A stretch of 49,572 nt of DNA from an uncultured Verrucomicrobia subdivision 3 bacterium (GTDB taxonomy: Bacteria > Verrucomicrobiota > Verrucomicrobiia > Limisphaerales > UBA11358): the NCBI GenBank assembly GCA_903850425.1, contig CAINLR010000077.1, forward strand, positions 1 to 49,572, read 5' to 3'. The position numbers were made by a program, and so were the translations under genes. How positions within the stretch are numbered: the first letter of the stretch is position 1; each line of letters begins with the position of its first letter. Of this stretch, positions 6,762-15,940 are shown piece after piece. The notes beneath the pieces were generated by a model that saw only the letters and a program-made list of their open reading frames with translations, did not search any database and had not been told where the DNA came from.

Positions 6762-9719
6762 ATGGCGAACAATACTCAAACAGACCCGCGAAACAATTTC
6801 GTGCCGCGCCGGCTGCCGTGGCTGCTGGGCGCGGCGATGTTCGCCGTTTTCCTGCTGACCCTCAACCACTGGGTTACCAGCGTGAACCTCGGGCAGGTTT
6901 CGGCCATCTCCGGCTTTGTCTGGCAGCCGCAGTGTTACAGCCCGCTCATGTGGCTGGCAACTTATCCGTTCCGCTGGCTGTCCCCGGGCCATGTGCCGCT
7001 GGCGCTTAATTTTTTCGCGGCGTTATGCGGGGCGTTGACTCTGGCAGTGCTGGCGCGGTCAGTGGCGCTGTTGCCCCACGACCGCACGGAGGCCGAACGG
7101 CAGCGCGAGCGCAGTGGTTATGGATTTCTAACGAGCTGGGTGGCGTGGATTCCGCCCGTGCTGGCGGTGTTGCTGGGTGGCCTCCAACTGACCTTTTGGC
7201 AACACGCCACCAGTTTCACCGGCGAAATGCTTGACCTGCTGCTGTTCGCCATCGTGATCTGGCAACTGCTGGAATACCGCCTGGACGAACGCGAGGGCCG
7301 GCTGTTCGCGGTGGCGGTGATCTACGGTGCCGGCCTTGCCGAAAGCTGGGCCTTCCTCGGGTTTTTCCCCTTGTTCCTGACGGCCATCATCTGGCTGAAG
7401 AAACTGGAGTTTTTCAGCCTGCGCTTTCTGGGCCGCATGGTTCTGGGAGGACTGGCGGGATTGTTGTTCCTGCTCGTGCTGCCGTTGGCGGCAAAATGTT
7501 CGAGCAATTTTTCGCTGACCCTCTGGGAAACCCTGTGGCCCAACCTGCGCGGGGACTGGCTGGTGGTCAAAACCATTTCGCTGGGCGGCTTCCGTCATGA
7601 CTTGGCGCTGATGGCGCTCTCCTCGCTGTTGCCAGTGCTGGTCATGGCAATCCGGTGGAGTGCGAATTTTGGCGACAATAGCAAGATCGGCGTGGCGCTG
7701 GTGAATAATTTATTTCATCTCGGCTTCGCCGTGCTGTTCACCGTCTGCGTGTGGGTGGTGTTTGACCCTCCCTTCAGCCCACAACAGCTTACGCTCGGCC
7801 TGCCCTATCCGGTTAATGGCACGCCCTTTTTATCGCTCTATTACCTCGCCGCGTTGAGCATCGGCTATTACAGCGGCTATTTCCTGCTCGTCTTCGCCAA
7901 AAAGCCGGTGCCGTCGCGCCGGAACGTCAAGCCGCTACCGATTTTTCCCCAGTATTTGATGTGGCTGAGTCCGGTGATTGTGGCGGGCGTTTTCCTCGCC
8001 ACCTCGGCGGCTGTCAGCACACTAATTTACAAAAACCTGCCGGTCATCCGCAGCCTGAACGACGACACCCTGCTGAAATACGCCCAGTTCACCACGCAAA
8101 ATCTGCCGCGCGGCGGCGCGATTCTCTTGAGCGACAGCGACACAGCAGTGCCGATGCGCACATGGCTGGTTCAGGCCGTGCTCGCCCGCGAAGGCCGAGC
8201 GAAAGATTATCCCGTGGTGGACACGCAATCGCTGAACTGGGCCCCTTATCACCGTTATCTACACGCCCGCTTCCCGCAAAAATGGCCGCTGATCGTCGGG
8301 GAAACAAATCAGGCCGGCGTCAGTCCGCTGAGCCTGCTGGCTCTGCTCAACCAACTCGCCAAAACCAACACGCTTTATTATCTCAACCCCAGCTTCGGTT
8401 ACTATTTTGAAAGTTTTTATCTGGAGCCGCACGGCTTGGCCTATGCCATGAATAAGTTGCCGGAGGACACGCTCCCGCCGCCGCCGCTCGAAAAAAATCT
8501 GATCGCCGAGAACGAAGCTGTTTGGTCGTCGGTGCTCCCCGCCGTTTCGCCCGGCATTCTAAAATCCGTCACGCCGCCCAATCCAAAGGCGCCGCCAAAA
8601 AATCTGGGCGCCTGGCTGCTGCGGAAACTGCACAACTCGGCCGAGTCAAATCCCAATGCTAAACTGGTCGGCAAGTCCTATTCGCGCAGCTTGAATTTCT
8701 GGGGGGTGCAGCTCCAACGCGCCAACGAACTCGACAAAGCCGCGGCCATGTTCACCGCCGCCCTACAACTCAATCCGGACAACGTCAACGCCACCATCAA
8801 CCTCGACTTCAACCGCACGCTCCGCGCCGGGTCCACCGCCGCCGTGGACGTCAACGGCGTCACCGCCGACCGGTTTGGCGAATTCCGCAACTGGAACCAA
8901 GTGGTTGCCGCCAACGGTCCGTTCGACGAGCCCAGCTTCTGCTTTCAGGATGGCGCCACCCTGGTGCGAGGCGGCCTGCTGCGTCAAGCCATCGTGCCCT
9001 TTAATCGCGTCCGCCAATTGGTTGCCACTAACCTCGCGGCCCGTCTCGAGCTGGCGAACACCTATAATTTGTTACGCCAGCCCGACCGCGCGCTGGAAGC
9101 CTTGCACGATCCGCTGACCCAGCCGTCACATTTCGGCTTGGACGAGACCAATTTCACGTCCATCAGCATCGTCGCGGCCGCCGCGCATTTCCAAAAAAAT
9201 GAGAACGCCACCGGGGCCGCCTTGCTCGAAACTGAAGTCCAACGCCATCCCGAAGACAACACGTTGTTGAGCGCCGTCGCCCAATCGTTTTTCATGCGCG
9301 GACTTTACACCAATGCCCTGAAAATCATTGACCGGGAACTCGCGCGCACCCCGGACGATGTCCACTGGCTCTACGGCAAAGGCTCGGCCAGCCTCCAGAT
9401 TGGCGCCTACAACGATGCGGTGGCCGCTTGGAACAAACTGCTCGCGGTCCAAACTAACAATAACGACGTCCGGTTTTACCGCGCCGTTAGTTACTACAAG
9501 AGCGACCACCTCGACGCCGCCCGCGCCGACTACCGCCAGTTACAATCCACCTTTACCAATGCGTTCGTGCTCGCCTTCGGCCTCGGCGAAATCGCCGCGC
9601 GCCAGCACGACACCAACGAAGCCATCCGCAATTTCAAAATCTATCTCGCCAATGCCCCCACGAATACGGCGGAATTCAAATCCGTCCGCGAACACCTGAC
9701 GCAGCTCGGCGGCCCATGA
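6762..9719 (+). CDS. DUF2723-type multi-pass membrane protein with C-terminal TPR domain
   Basis: The N-terminal ~470 residues hold about ten to twelve hydrophobic helices, beginning LPWLLGAAMFAVFLLTL. They have the organisation of DUF2723/TMEM260-like proteins, which resemble GT-C O-mannosyltransferases: an early short loop after TM1, then a large extracytoplasmic region. The C-terminal ~350 residues contain repeated TPR-like helices, such as LNFWGVQLQRANELDKAA and the stretch around residues 850-980. A likely role is lipid-linked sugar transfer to exported proteins or envelope glycans; TPRs would recruit partners. The next gene starts 4 bp after its stop, and a GT4 and a WecA-like transferase follow. 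The family assignment is by pattern only. Confidence 0.7.
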   Translation: MANNTQTDPRNNFVPRRLPWLLGAAMFAVFLLTLNHWVTSVNLGQVSAISGFVWQPQCYSPLMWLATYPFRWLSPGHVPLALNFFAALCGALTLAVLARSVALLPHDRTEAERQRERSGYGFLTSWVAWIPPVLAVLLGGLQLTFWQHATSFTGEMLDLLLFAIVIWQLLEYRLDEREGRLFAVAVIYGAGLAESWAFLGFFPLFLTAIIWLKKLEFFSLRFLGRMVLGGLAGLLFLLVLPLAAKCSSNFSLTLWETLWPNLRGDWLVVKTISLGGFRHDLALMALSSLLPVLVMAIRWSANFGDNSKIGVALVNNLFHLGFAVLFTVCVWVVFDPPFSPQQLTLGLPYPVNGTPFLSLYYLAALSIGYYSGYFLLVFAKKPVPSRRNVKPLPIFPQYLMWLSPVIVAGVFLATSAAVSTLIYKNLPVIRSLNDDTLLKYAQFTTQNLPRGGAILLSDSDTAVPMRTWLVQAVLAREGRAKDYPVVDTQSLNWAPYHRYLHARFPQKWPLIVGETNQAGVSPLSLLALLNQLAKTNTLYYLNPSFGYYFESFYLEPHGLAYAMNKLPEDTLPPPPLEKNLIAENEAVWSSVLPAVSPGILKSVTPPNPKAPPKNLGAWLLRKLHNSAESNPNAKLVGKSYSRSLNFWGVQLQRANELDKAAAMFTAALQLNPDNVNATINLDFNRTLRAGSTAAVDVNGVTADRFGEFRNWNQVVAANGPFDEPSFCFQDGATLVRGGLLRQAIVPFNRVRQLVATNLAARLELANTYNLLRQPDRALEALHDPLTQPSHFGLDETNFTSISIVAAAAHFQKNENATGAALLETEVQRHPEDNTLLSAVAQSFFMRGLYTNALKIIDRELARTPDDVHWLYGKGSASLQIGAYNDAVAAWNKLLAVQTNNNDVRFYRAVSYYKSDHLDAARADYRQLQSTFTNAFVLAFGLGEIAARQHDTNEAIRNFKIYLANAPTNTAEFKSVREHLTQLGGP

Positions 9720-9723
9720 CGCC

Positions 9724-10893
9724 ATGCGCGTCACGCACATCATCACCCGGCTCATCGTGGGCGGCGCACAGGAAAACACCCTCGCCACCGTTGACGGCCT
9801 GCGCGCCAAGCTCGGCATCGAAGTAAAATTGATTTCCGGCCCGACGCTTGGCCCGGAAGGTTCGCTGGAACCTGAGGCGGCAAAAATTCCCGGGCTGCTC
9901 TCGATCGTTCCCGACCTCGTCCGCCCAGTTCACCCGCTGAAAGATTTTTACGCGCTCCGCCAATTGGAAAACCTGCTGCGCGCCCAAAAACCGGACCTGG
10001 TCCATACGCACAGCGGCAAGGCGGGAGTGCTCGGCCGCCTGGCCGCAAAACGCGCGGGCGTGCCAGTCATTATTCATCATCTTCACGGTCCATCGTTTGG
10101 CAATTTTCAAGGCGCGCTCGCCAACTTCGTTTTCACCGCCGCCGAAAAATACGCCGCGCGCGTCACCGACCATTTTTTTTGCTCCGCCGATGCGATGACC
10201 AAAATTCATCTCGCCGCCGGCATCGGCCGGCCGGAAATGTTCACGCGCATCTTCAGCGGCTTCCCGCTCGAACCCTTCCTGACCGCCACTAATGACCTCG
10301 CGCTCCGCCGCCAACTCGGCCTCGATGAAAGCCATTTTGTCATCGGCAAAGTCGGCCGCATTTTTAAACTCAAAGGCCACGCGGATCTGCTCGTCGCGTT
10401 CGCCCGAATTCTGCCCCAAATTCCGCACGCGCGGCTGCTATTCGTTGGCGATGGTTTGCTGCGCAGCGAGATCGAGCAGCAAATCCATGCGCTCGACCTG
10501 GATGGCAAAGTCATTTTCACCGGCCTGGTGCCGCCAGGCGCAGTGGCGCACCATGTCGGCATCATGGATTGCCTCGCGCACTTGTCCTATCGCGAGGCGT
10601 TGTCCCGCGCCCTGCCCCAGGCGCTCGCCGCCGGCAAACCGGTTGTCGCCTACGACTTCGATGGCGCGGAGGAAGTCTGCCTCGAAAACGAAACCGGTTT
10701 CCTCATCCGCACCGGCGACCCGGCCGCTGCCGCGCAAGGCTTGTTGAAACTCGCCCATGATCCCGCATTGCGGAAACGGTTCGGCCAGCGCGGCCGGCAG
10801 TTCGTGAAGGAAAACTTCTCCGTCGAGAAAATGGTCGCGGACCAATATGCGGTTTATCTAAAACTGGCCGCCGAACGCGGCCTGCGCCTGTGA
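9724..10893 (+). CDS. GT4-family glycosyltransferase
   Basis: A retaining GT-B glycosyltransferase of 389 residues. The N-terminal domain begins MRVTHIITRLIVGGAQENT, the nucleotide-sugar enzyme pattern with a glycine-rich loop after strand 1. It continues with LVHTHSGKAGVLGRLAAKR and VPVIIHHLHGPS. The C-terminal domain has GKVGRIFKLKGHADLLVAF and the donor-binding region EALSRALPQALAAGKPVVA, followed by the E-x7-E-like FDGAEEVCLENETGFL. The start lies 4 bp after the membrane protein's stop. Its stop codon overlaps the next gene's GTG start (GTGA), so the three genes are probably one operon. The acceptor and sugar are unknown; cell-surface polysaccharide or glycoprotein synthesis is inferred from context. 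Confidence 0.88.
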   Translation: MRVTHIITRLIVGGAQENTLATVDGLRAKLGIEVKLISGPTLGPEGSLEPEAAKIPGLLSIVPDLVRPVHPLKDFYALRQLENLLRAQKPDLVHTHSGKAGVLGRLAAKRAGVPVIIHHLHGPSFGNFQGALANFVFTAAEKYAARVTDHFFCSADAMTKIHLAAGIGRPEMFTRIFSGFPLEPFLTATNDLALRRQLGLDESHFVIGKVGRIFKLKGHADLLVAFARILPQIPHARLLFVGDGLLRSEIEQQIHALDLDGKVIFTGLVPPGAVAHHVGIMDCLAHLSYREALSRALPQALAAGKPVVAYDFDGAEEVCLENETGFLIRTGDPAAAAQGLLKLAHDPALRKRFGQRGRQFVKENFSVEKMVADQYAVYLKLAAERGLRL

Positions 10894-11867
10894 CGTTCCC
10901 CTTCAATTTCTTCGCCGCCGCCTTTCTGGGTGCGTTTGCCACCTCGCTGCTCGCGCTGCCGCTCTGGCGCACATGGTGCCTGCGCACCAACCTTGTGGAC
11001 GACCCCGGCCATCGCAAAATCCATCGCACGCCGGTTCCGCTCGCCGGCGGTTTCGCCGTGCTGACGGGCATTCTGCTGCCGCTGGTGGTGGGCGTCGTTT
11101 TGCTAAAATTCGGCTTCGTCAAAATGTCTTCGGCCGGTTTGATTGTTCACGGCCTCGACCGCCGCGCGCTGGAACTGGCCGTGCTTGCGCTCGGCGCCGT
11201 TGCCATCACTTTGCTGGGCTGGCTCGATGACAAACACGAGTTGAAAGCCCTGCCGAAATTCATCGGCCAGATCGTCGTGGCCATCGCCGTGGCTGCCGCT
11301 TGCAAGCGCATCACGCTGTTTGTTCACAGTGAAGTTTTTAGTTACGCCATCACGATTCTCTGGCTGCTCACCATCATCAACGCCTTCAATTTCATGGATA
11401 ACATGAACGGCCTGTGCGCGGGCGTCGGCGCGATCGGCGCATTTATTTTTGCGCTCCTCGCCGCCACCAACGGCGAATATTTGGTCGCCATCACGGGCTG
11501 CCTCATGTGCGGCGCGCTGGTGGGATTTCTGCCGTGGAATTTCCCGAACGCCCGCGCGTTCCTCGGCGACGCCGGCAGTCATCTCGTCGGCTACCTGCTC
11601 GCGGTGATGGCCATCCTCCCGCATTTTTATACGAAGCAAAATCCGCGGCCGCTCGCCGTGCTGGCCCCGCTATTCGTGCTGGCGATTCCCCTGCTCGACC
11701 TGGCGCAGGTCAGTCTCTTTCGCACGCTGATCAAAAAACCTTTCTGGATCGGCGACACCAATCACCTTTCCCATCGGCTCGTTCGCCAGGGGTTGAGCCG
11801 CACGCACGCCGTGCTCGTGCTCTGGCTGCTGGCAGTCATGATCGCGGCGTTCGCTTGCTGGCTTTAA
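10890..11867 (+). CDS. WecA/MraY-like undecaprenyl-phosphate glycosyl-1-phosphate transferase
   Basis: Transfers a HexNAc-1-phosphate from a UDP-sugar to undecaprenyl phosphate, starting lipid-linked glycan assembly at the inner membrane. The 325 residues carry about ten membrane helices. Characteristic motifs are DDPGHRKIHRTPVPLAGG in the first cytoplasmic loop, LGWLDDKHEL (the DD pair binding Mg2+), NAFNFMDNMNGLCAG, FLGDAGSHLVGY and the C-terminal HLSHRLVRQGLSRTHA (the H-x-H-type loop). It starts at a GTG overlapping the preceding stop, indicating translational coupling with the GT4. The exact substrate (GlcNAc, GalNAc or another) cannot be told. It ends 21 bp from the converging esterase gene. 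Confidence 0.88.
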   Translation: MTFPFNFFAAAFLGAFATSLLALPLWRTWCLRTNLVDDPGHRKIHRTPVPLAGGFAVLTGILLPLVVGVVLLKFGFVKMSSAGLIVHGLDRRALELAVLALGAVAITLLGWLDDKHELKALPKFIGQIVVAIAVAAACKRITLFVHSEVFSYAITILWLLTIINAFNFMDNMNGLCAGVGAIGAFIFALLAATNGEYLVAITGCLMCGALVGFLPWNFPNARAFLGDAGSHLVGYLLAVMAILPHFYTKQNPRPLAVLAPLFVLAIPLLDLAQVSLFRTLIKKPFWIGDTNHLSHRLVRQGLSRTHAVLVLWLLAVMIAAFACWL

Positions 11868-11888
11868 TGGGAAACTTGGTCGCCGCGC

Positions 11889-13367
11889 TTACTTCAGCGG
11901 ATCATCCGTGCGGAAGGGTTCGGCGGGCAGGCCGGCCTGATTGTAGAAATTTGGCTGCGCCGTTTCCGTCCACGCAAAACGGACGGCGACCGGTTGGTCA
12001 ATGCCCGCCGCCGAAACTCCCACCGTGTCGCCGACAATCTTCGCTTCCGCCGGCACAAATTTTCCGTCGGCACCGGCGATGGTGAAACAGGTCAACGGCT
12101 TGCCGTCTTTGCTGACCAAACCACCGTCGGCGTGATCAAACCGCAACACGGCTTGGTTGCCAGTGGTTCTCAGCTTGTGAAATGTCGGTCCGACGCAGAC
12201 GAGGTTTTTTTGCCCGTAAGTCCGGTTGAGCGCGAGCAGCGCGAGCCGATGCCCAACCGTAGCCTTGTCGCGCGGATGGATGTCATCGAGATTGTCCACG
12301 AGGTCGGTCGTCACCACCATGCCGCTATTTTGCAAACACCGCGCGGAGCGAGCTTGCAGCGTCCAGAATTCCGGCAGCATTTCCGGCGAATTCGCCCGTG
12401 GAATTTTGGCGCCGTAGTATTTGAAAGGTGCAATCTGCACGAAATAGAACGGAAAACTTCCCGCGTCCCAAACCCGTCGCCAGCCGCTCACCAGGGCATT
12501 CATTTTGTCAGCGTAAGTCCGGTAGTCATTGCTGGCATTGGTTCCCATCAAATTCGATTCGCCCTGATACCACAGCGCGCCACGCAGCGCGAAGCCGGCG
12601 AGCGGCGCGATCATGGCATTGTAAATCGCCATCGGCCGCGTGTTGGCGATTCTATTCGTGCCGATCCGGGCTTGTGCCAGTGGCGCGAGCGCCGGCACCA
12701 ATTCAAATCCCACCGGCGGAGTCCACGGCTCGATGCGCGTGCCGCCCCACGACGACTCGACCAGCCCGACCGGCACATTCAGGTTGGTGTGGATTTCCCG
12801 GCCAAAGAAATACGCGGCGGCGGAAAAGCTGATGGTGTCCAGGGTATTGGAACCGCACTCACGCCAGCCGCTCACTTTTTCCAAATCGGCCCGCGGCGCG
12901 GCGGCCAAGTTTTTTTCCACCTTGAAAATGCGGATGTGCGGATAGTTGGCGGCGGCCAGCTCGGCCTCGGCATTGAGCGTGGGCTTCTGGCCCGGTTGCT
13001 TGCCGACGGGTTTCTCCATGTTCGACTGGCCGGAGGCGAGCCACACTTCCCCGACCAGGATGTTCGTGAAAGTTTTCGTTTCGCCGGCCTCCACCACGAG
13101 TGATTGCGGCTCAGCGGACGCCTTCAATTTGGCCAGGGACACCTGCCAGCGGCCGTTGGCATCGGCGTGCGCCAGCTTGGTTTGACCATTGAAGCTCACT
13201 TTGACGGCCGCGCCCGGAGGGCACCAACCCCAGACCGGCACCCGCTGCTGCTGCTGCAACACCATGTTGTCGCCAAAGATGGCCGCCACTTTCAATTCTG
13301 CCCGCAGACTGAATGTGAACGCCAGCACGGCGACCGCCAGCACCGGCCGAAGACGGGGGGATGACAT
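11889..13367 (-). CDS. secreted sialate O-acetylesterase-like protein (SGNH/SASA family)
   Basis: A carbohydrate esterase that removes acetyl groups from sugars. A signal peptide covers about 1-22 (VLAVAVLAFTFSLRA). The segment IFGDNMVLQQQQRVPVWGW is the usual N-terminal signature. The nucleophile Ser lies near 114 in GEVWLASGQSNMEKPV. WYQGESNLMGTN is the family's second block, and DNLDDIHPRDK near the C-terminus supplies the Asp-x-x-His pair. Length 492 fits the family (450-650). It converges with the WecA-like gene (21-bp gap) and diverges from the LamG-like gene, with a perfect 19-bp inverted repeat between the two starts. In this genome it probably deacetylates plant or algal polysaccharide rather than sialic acid. 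Confidence 0.88.
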   Translation of the reverse strand: MSSPRLRPVLAVAVLAFTFSLRAELKVAAIFGDNMVLQQQQRVPVWGWCPPGAAVKVSFNGQTKLAHADANGRWQVSLAKLKASAEPQSLVVEAGETKTFTNILVGEVWLASGQSNMEKPVGKQPGQKPTLNAEAELAAANYPHIRIFKVEKNLAAAPRADLEKVSGWRECGSNTLDTISFSAAAYFFGREIHTNLNVPVGLVESSWGGTRIEPWTPPVGFELVPALAPLAQARIGTNRIANTRPMAIYNAMIAPLAGFALRGALWYQGESNLMGTNASNDYRTYADKMNALVSGWRRVWDAGSFPFYFVQIAPFKYYGAKIPRANSPEMLPEFWTLQARSARCLQNSGMVVTTDLVDNLDDIHPRDKATVGHRLALLALNRTYGQKNLVCVGPTFHKLRTTGNQAVLRFDHADGGLVSKDGKPLTCFTIAGADGKFVPAEAKIVGDTVGVSAAGIDQPVAVRFAWTETAQPNFYNQAGLPAEPFRTDDPLK

Positions 13368-13395
13368 GCGCCCATTGTGAAAGTTTGCCGCCGTT

Positions 13396-13414
13396 TGGCA
13401 AAACTATTTTGCCA
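13396..13414. promoter_or_regulatory. perfect inverted repeat in a divergent promoter region
   Basis: TGGCAAAA-CTA-TTTTGCCA is an 8-bp perfect dyad with a 3-bp centre. It sits in the 75-bp gap between the divergently oriented esterase and LamG-like genes. The position and symmetry suit an operator for a dimeric regulator serving both genes. No obvious -35/-10 pair accompanies it, and a cruciform or chance palindrome cannot be excluded. Confidence 0.4.
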
Positions 13415-13442
13415 GCGCCACCGCTTTTGTTACGCTTGCACA

Positions 13443-14492
13443 ATGCGAATTTTCCTCTGGCTGTTCAGCGTGATGTTGGCCGTGGCGGCTGCCGGCGCGG
13501 AACTGCGTTTCAATTTCGGCGACTATCCCGCGGGCACGCTGCCAACAAATTTTTCCAGCGTGGTCGCCGGAGGCGGCACGCCCGGCACCTGGAAAATCAT
13601 CATGGACGAGGTGCCCTCCGCGTTTGCGCCGCTCACCGACAAGGCCGCCAACGTCGCGAGCCACGGCGTGCTCGCCCAGACCAGCCAGGAAATGACCGAG
13701 GAACGCTTTCCGATCTGCGTCTATGACGCCGAGATTTTCCGCAACTTCAAATTCACCACGCGGTTCAAGATCGTCAGCGGCATCGTCGAGCAGATGGCGG
13801 GCGTGGTCTTCCGGTTCCAGAACGCCTCGAACTTCTACGTCTTCCGCGTCAGCGCGCTCGGGAAAAATGTGCGGTTCTACAAGGTCGTCAACGGCGTGCG
13901 CTCCGATCCGCTCGGGCCGACGGTGGACCTCGCCCCCGGCACCTGGCACACGCTCGCCGTGCAGGCCGAGGGCAATCAGATCACGCTCTGGCTGGATGAC
14001 CACTCCGTCCTGCCGCCGCTCGGTGATAATTCCTTTGCCGAAGGGAAAATCGGTTTTTGGACGAAGTCGGACGCGGTCAGTTATTTCACCGAGGCCACCG
14101 TGAACTACACCCCGCGCGTGCCCGTGGCGCAACAACTCGTCAACAGCGTCGTCGAAAAACAATCGCGCCTGCTCGGCCTGCGCATTTATGCGGCCGGCCC
14201 GAACGGGACCACGCGCATCATCGCCAGCAAGGATCTCAGCGAAGTTGGCCAGCCCGGCACCGAGGCGGAACTGGCGGCGATTCACGATGGCACCATCTCC
14301 TTCGGCCGCGAAAAAAACGCCATGCTGGTGACGCTGCCGCTGCATGACCGCAACGGCGACTACATCGCCGCCGTGCGCGTGAAATTGAAAGCCTTCTTTG
14401 GCGAGACGCAGAACAACGCCGTGACCCGCGCCACGATCATTTTGAAGCTGATGCAGCAGACCCCCACCACCGCCGAGGATCTGCTCAAGTAA
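13443..14492 (+). CDS. secreted protein with laminin-G/DUF1080-like domain
   Basis: A start at 13443 gives a 349-aa protein with a good signal peptide (MRIFLWLFSVMLAVAAAGAE). An in-frame upstream ATG at 13377 would bury it behind 22 arginine/cysteine-rich residues, so the later start is preferred. Residues about 90-240 (FRNFKFTTRFKI, MAGVVFRFQNASNFYVFRV, GTWHTLAVQAEGNQITLWL, GKIGFWTKSDAVSYF) follow the concanavalin-like pattern of DUF1080/LamG domains, which bind or hydrolyse sugars. The C-terminal ~100 residues (YAAGPNGTTRIIASKD and onward) look like a separate sensor-like or unknown domain. No catalytic residues are identified. It shares a divergent regulatory region with the esterase. Confidence 0.7.
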   Translation: MRIFLWLFSVMLAVAAAGAELRFNFGDYPAGTLPTNFSSVVAGGGTPGTWKIIMDEVPSAFAPLTDKAANVASHGVLAQTSQEMTEERFPICVYDAEIFRNFKFTTRFKIVSGIVEQMAGVVFRFQNASNFYVFRVSALGKNVRFYKVVNGVRSDPLGPTVDLAPGTWHTLAVQAEGNQITLWLDDHSVLPPLGDNSFAEGKIGFWTKSDAVSYFTEATVNYTPRVPVAQQLVNSVVEKQSRLLGLRIYAAGPNGTTRIIASKDLSEVGQPGTEAELAAIHDGTISFGREKNAMLVTLPLHDRNGDYIAAVRVKLKAFFGETQNNAVTRATIILKLMQQTPTTAEDLLK

Positions 14493-14497
14493 CCGGC

Positions 14498-15379
14498 CTA
14501 CGGTTTGGGGGGCACCGGGATGGCCGGCAATTCCGCCGGCGATTTCACCGCCGGATATTCCGCGGGCGCCGCGCGCCGGGTGCCGCCCGTCACGACGATT
14601 TCGCCATTGGGGCTCACCCCCAGACGCGGACGCGTGGCGAAATAATCATACACCTCCCGCTGCTGCACCATCCCGCCGGCGCTGATCACGCAATACGAAA
14701 ACGCCTTGCTGCCCGCCTGCCAGAGCACATGCAGCCGGCTCTGCCGGTCCACCTGCGCCTCGGGATGGCTGAAGGAGACCAGCGTGCCCAGCGGCGCGAC
14801 TTTGAAAACCAGCGCGCCCGACGGGTCCGAAACGCGCGCGTAGAGCCGCAGTTGCGACTTCAAATAATTCGCCTCCACCAAAGTGTATTTGCGCACCTCC
14901 GGCGCGGCATTCGTCGCGTCCGGCACTGGCGGCACGCCGAAGTCCTGCGCCCACAAATCCACCCCGTTGATCACATCAATGTATTTCGCCGGACTCGGCA
15001 CGGACAGCGACCAGTCCTTGATGCGCAGCGTGGCGATGATTTTGTAACGCCCCGGTTTGCCCACCACAAAGTAAGGCTGCAAATCCGCCCGCTTGATGCC
15101 GAGCTGCGAGGATTCCAGATCGAATTCGCCGAGCACCGGCACCTCGCCATTCTTCGTGACCACGAGGCCCTCCGAAGATTCCACGTTGAAGGTGAGCCAA
15201 TCGGGCGTTGAGCCGAGATGCACGGCTTGGCCGGAACGATTGATGATCTTAACCGCCACCGGCAGCGCCTCCCCCGGCAGAAATTGTTCCTGCTCCGTCG
15301 TCAACTCCAGATTCACCTGGGCCGTCGCGCGCAAAAATGCAACTGTCGTCAAAACCAGAGCCAGCGAAATTGTTTTCAT
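14498..15379 (-). CDS. secreted hypothetical protein, 293 aa
   Basis: The protein begins with a signal peptide (MKTISLALVLTTVAFLRATAQ). An Ig-like beta-sandwich follows over about 22-125: LELTTEQEQFLPGEALPVAV, then VKIINRSGQAVHLG. This pattern resembles BsuPI- or CARDB-type extracellular beta domains. The remainder (about 170-280) has a strand-rich propeller-like rhythm, including LHVLWQAGSKAFSYCVI and PRLGVSPNGEIVVTGG. No enzymatic motif is visible. It converges tail-to-tail with the LamG-like gene (6-bp gap). The function is unknown; an exported domain for protein or sugar binding is the most that can be said. Confidence 0.7.
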   Translation of the reverse strand: MKTISLALVLTTVAFLRATAQVNLELTTEQEQFLPGEALPVAVKIINRSGQAVHLGSTPDWLTFNVESSEGLVVTKNGEVPVLGEFDLESSQLGIKRADLQPYFVVGKPGRYKIIATLRIKDWSLSVPSPAKYIDVINGVDLWAQDFGVPPVPDATNAAPEVRKYTLVEANYLKSQLRLYARVSDPSGALVFKVAPLGTLVSFSHPEAQVDRQSRLHVLWQAGSKAFSYCVISAGGMVQQREVYDYFATRPRLGVSPNGEIVVTGGTRRAAPAEYPAVKSPAELPAIPVPPKP

Positions 15380-15843
15380 TTGATGAGCGATAAGTTAAAC
15401 CGCCGCCCGCGCGTGGCAACGACAAATGTTGCAGCCCGCCGCGAACGGCCGCCTCTGGACACCGTTGATGATGGTTGATGGTGAGTAAAACCCGGAGCGA
15501 ACCCCGTCCACCCCGGAGCATCTCCCAAGACCTCCAGTTCTGCTCCGCGCAGCCCCAGCCATGCACTACTATTGAATCACAACCTTGGAATTCCATTCAA
15601 CCGGGCGATTTCCCTCACAACCAGCGCCTTACGACGCACAAGCACCTGCATCGCGACGCCTCGCGCTTAAGGTGCGATGCCTCGCGCTTGAGGTGCGCTG
15701 GACCGCGCTGACGAATGTTGGAACTGCGCCACCTCCGGGAACTGCGCTTGCCGCCGCGCCTTGGGGTTGGGCAGCCGCTTGGCGCGCGGGCGTGCGGTTT
15801 TTCCCGGTTCAATATTCAAGGCTGGAAAAGACATAAACCCTTA
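15380..15843. other. non-coding stretch with a duplicated 21-bp unit
   Basis: No convincing gene was found here. The only clear structure is a direct repeat of two 21-bp units, 15653-15673 and 15674-15694. They differ at two positions and share the core GCCTCGCGCTT; a partial third copy (GCG) follows. The remaining sequence has neither coding bias nor strong hairpins. Confidence 0.6.
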
Positions 15844-15872
15844 TTGACAATAGTGGAAGCCTGAAATACAAC
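15844..15872 (+). promoter_or_regulatory. sigma-70-like promoter ahead of the cassette-like gene
   Basis: TTGACA at 15844-15849, a 17-bp spacer and TACAAC at 15867-15872 (4 of 6). Transcription would start near 15879, about 60 bp upstream of the ATG at 15941, and would run through the GTTAGGC box into the small gene. Confidence 0.5.
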
Positions 15873-15918
15873 CCCTCTATGCCTGACTTGATATACCGCA
15901 ATTTGCTCCCGAATCCTA

Positions 15919-15929
15919 GTTAGGCCACT
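15919..15929 (+). repeat. left copy of 11-bp inverted repeat with integron-type R' box
   Basis: GTTAGGCCACT is the exact reverse complement of AGTGGCCTAAC at 16249-16259 on the far side of the small gene. Its first seven bases fit the integron core-site consensus GTTRRRY, where recombination falls after the G. Confidence 0.6.
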
Positions 15930-15940
15930 TCGCCACATTT

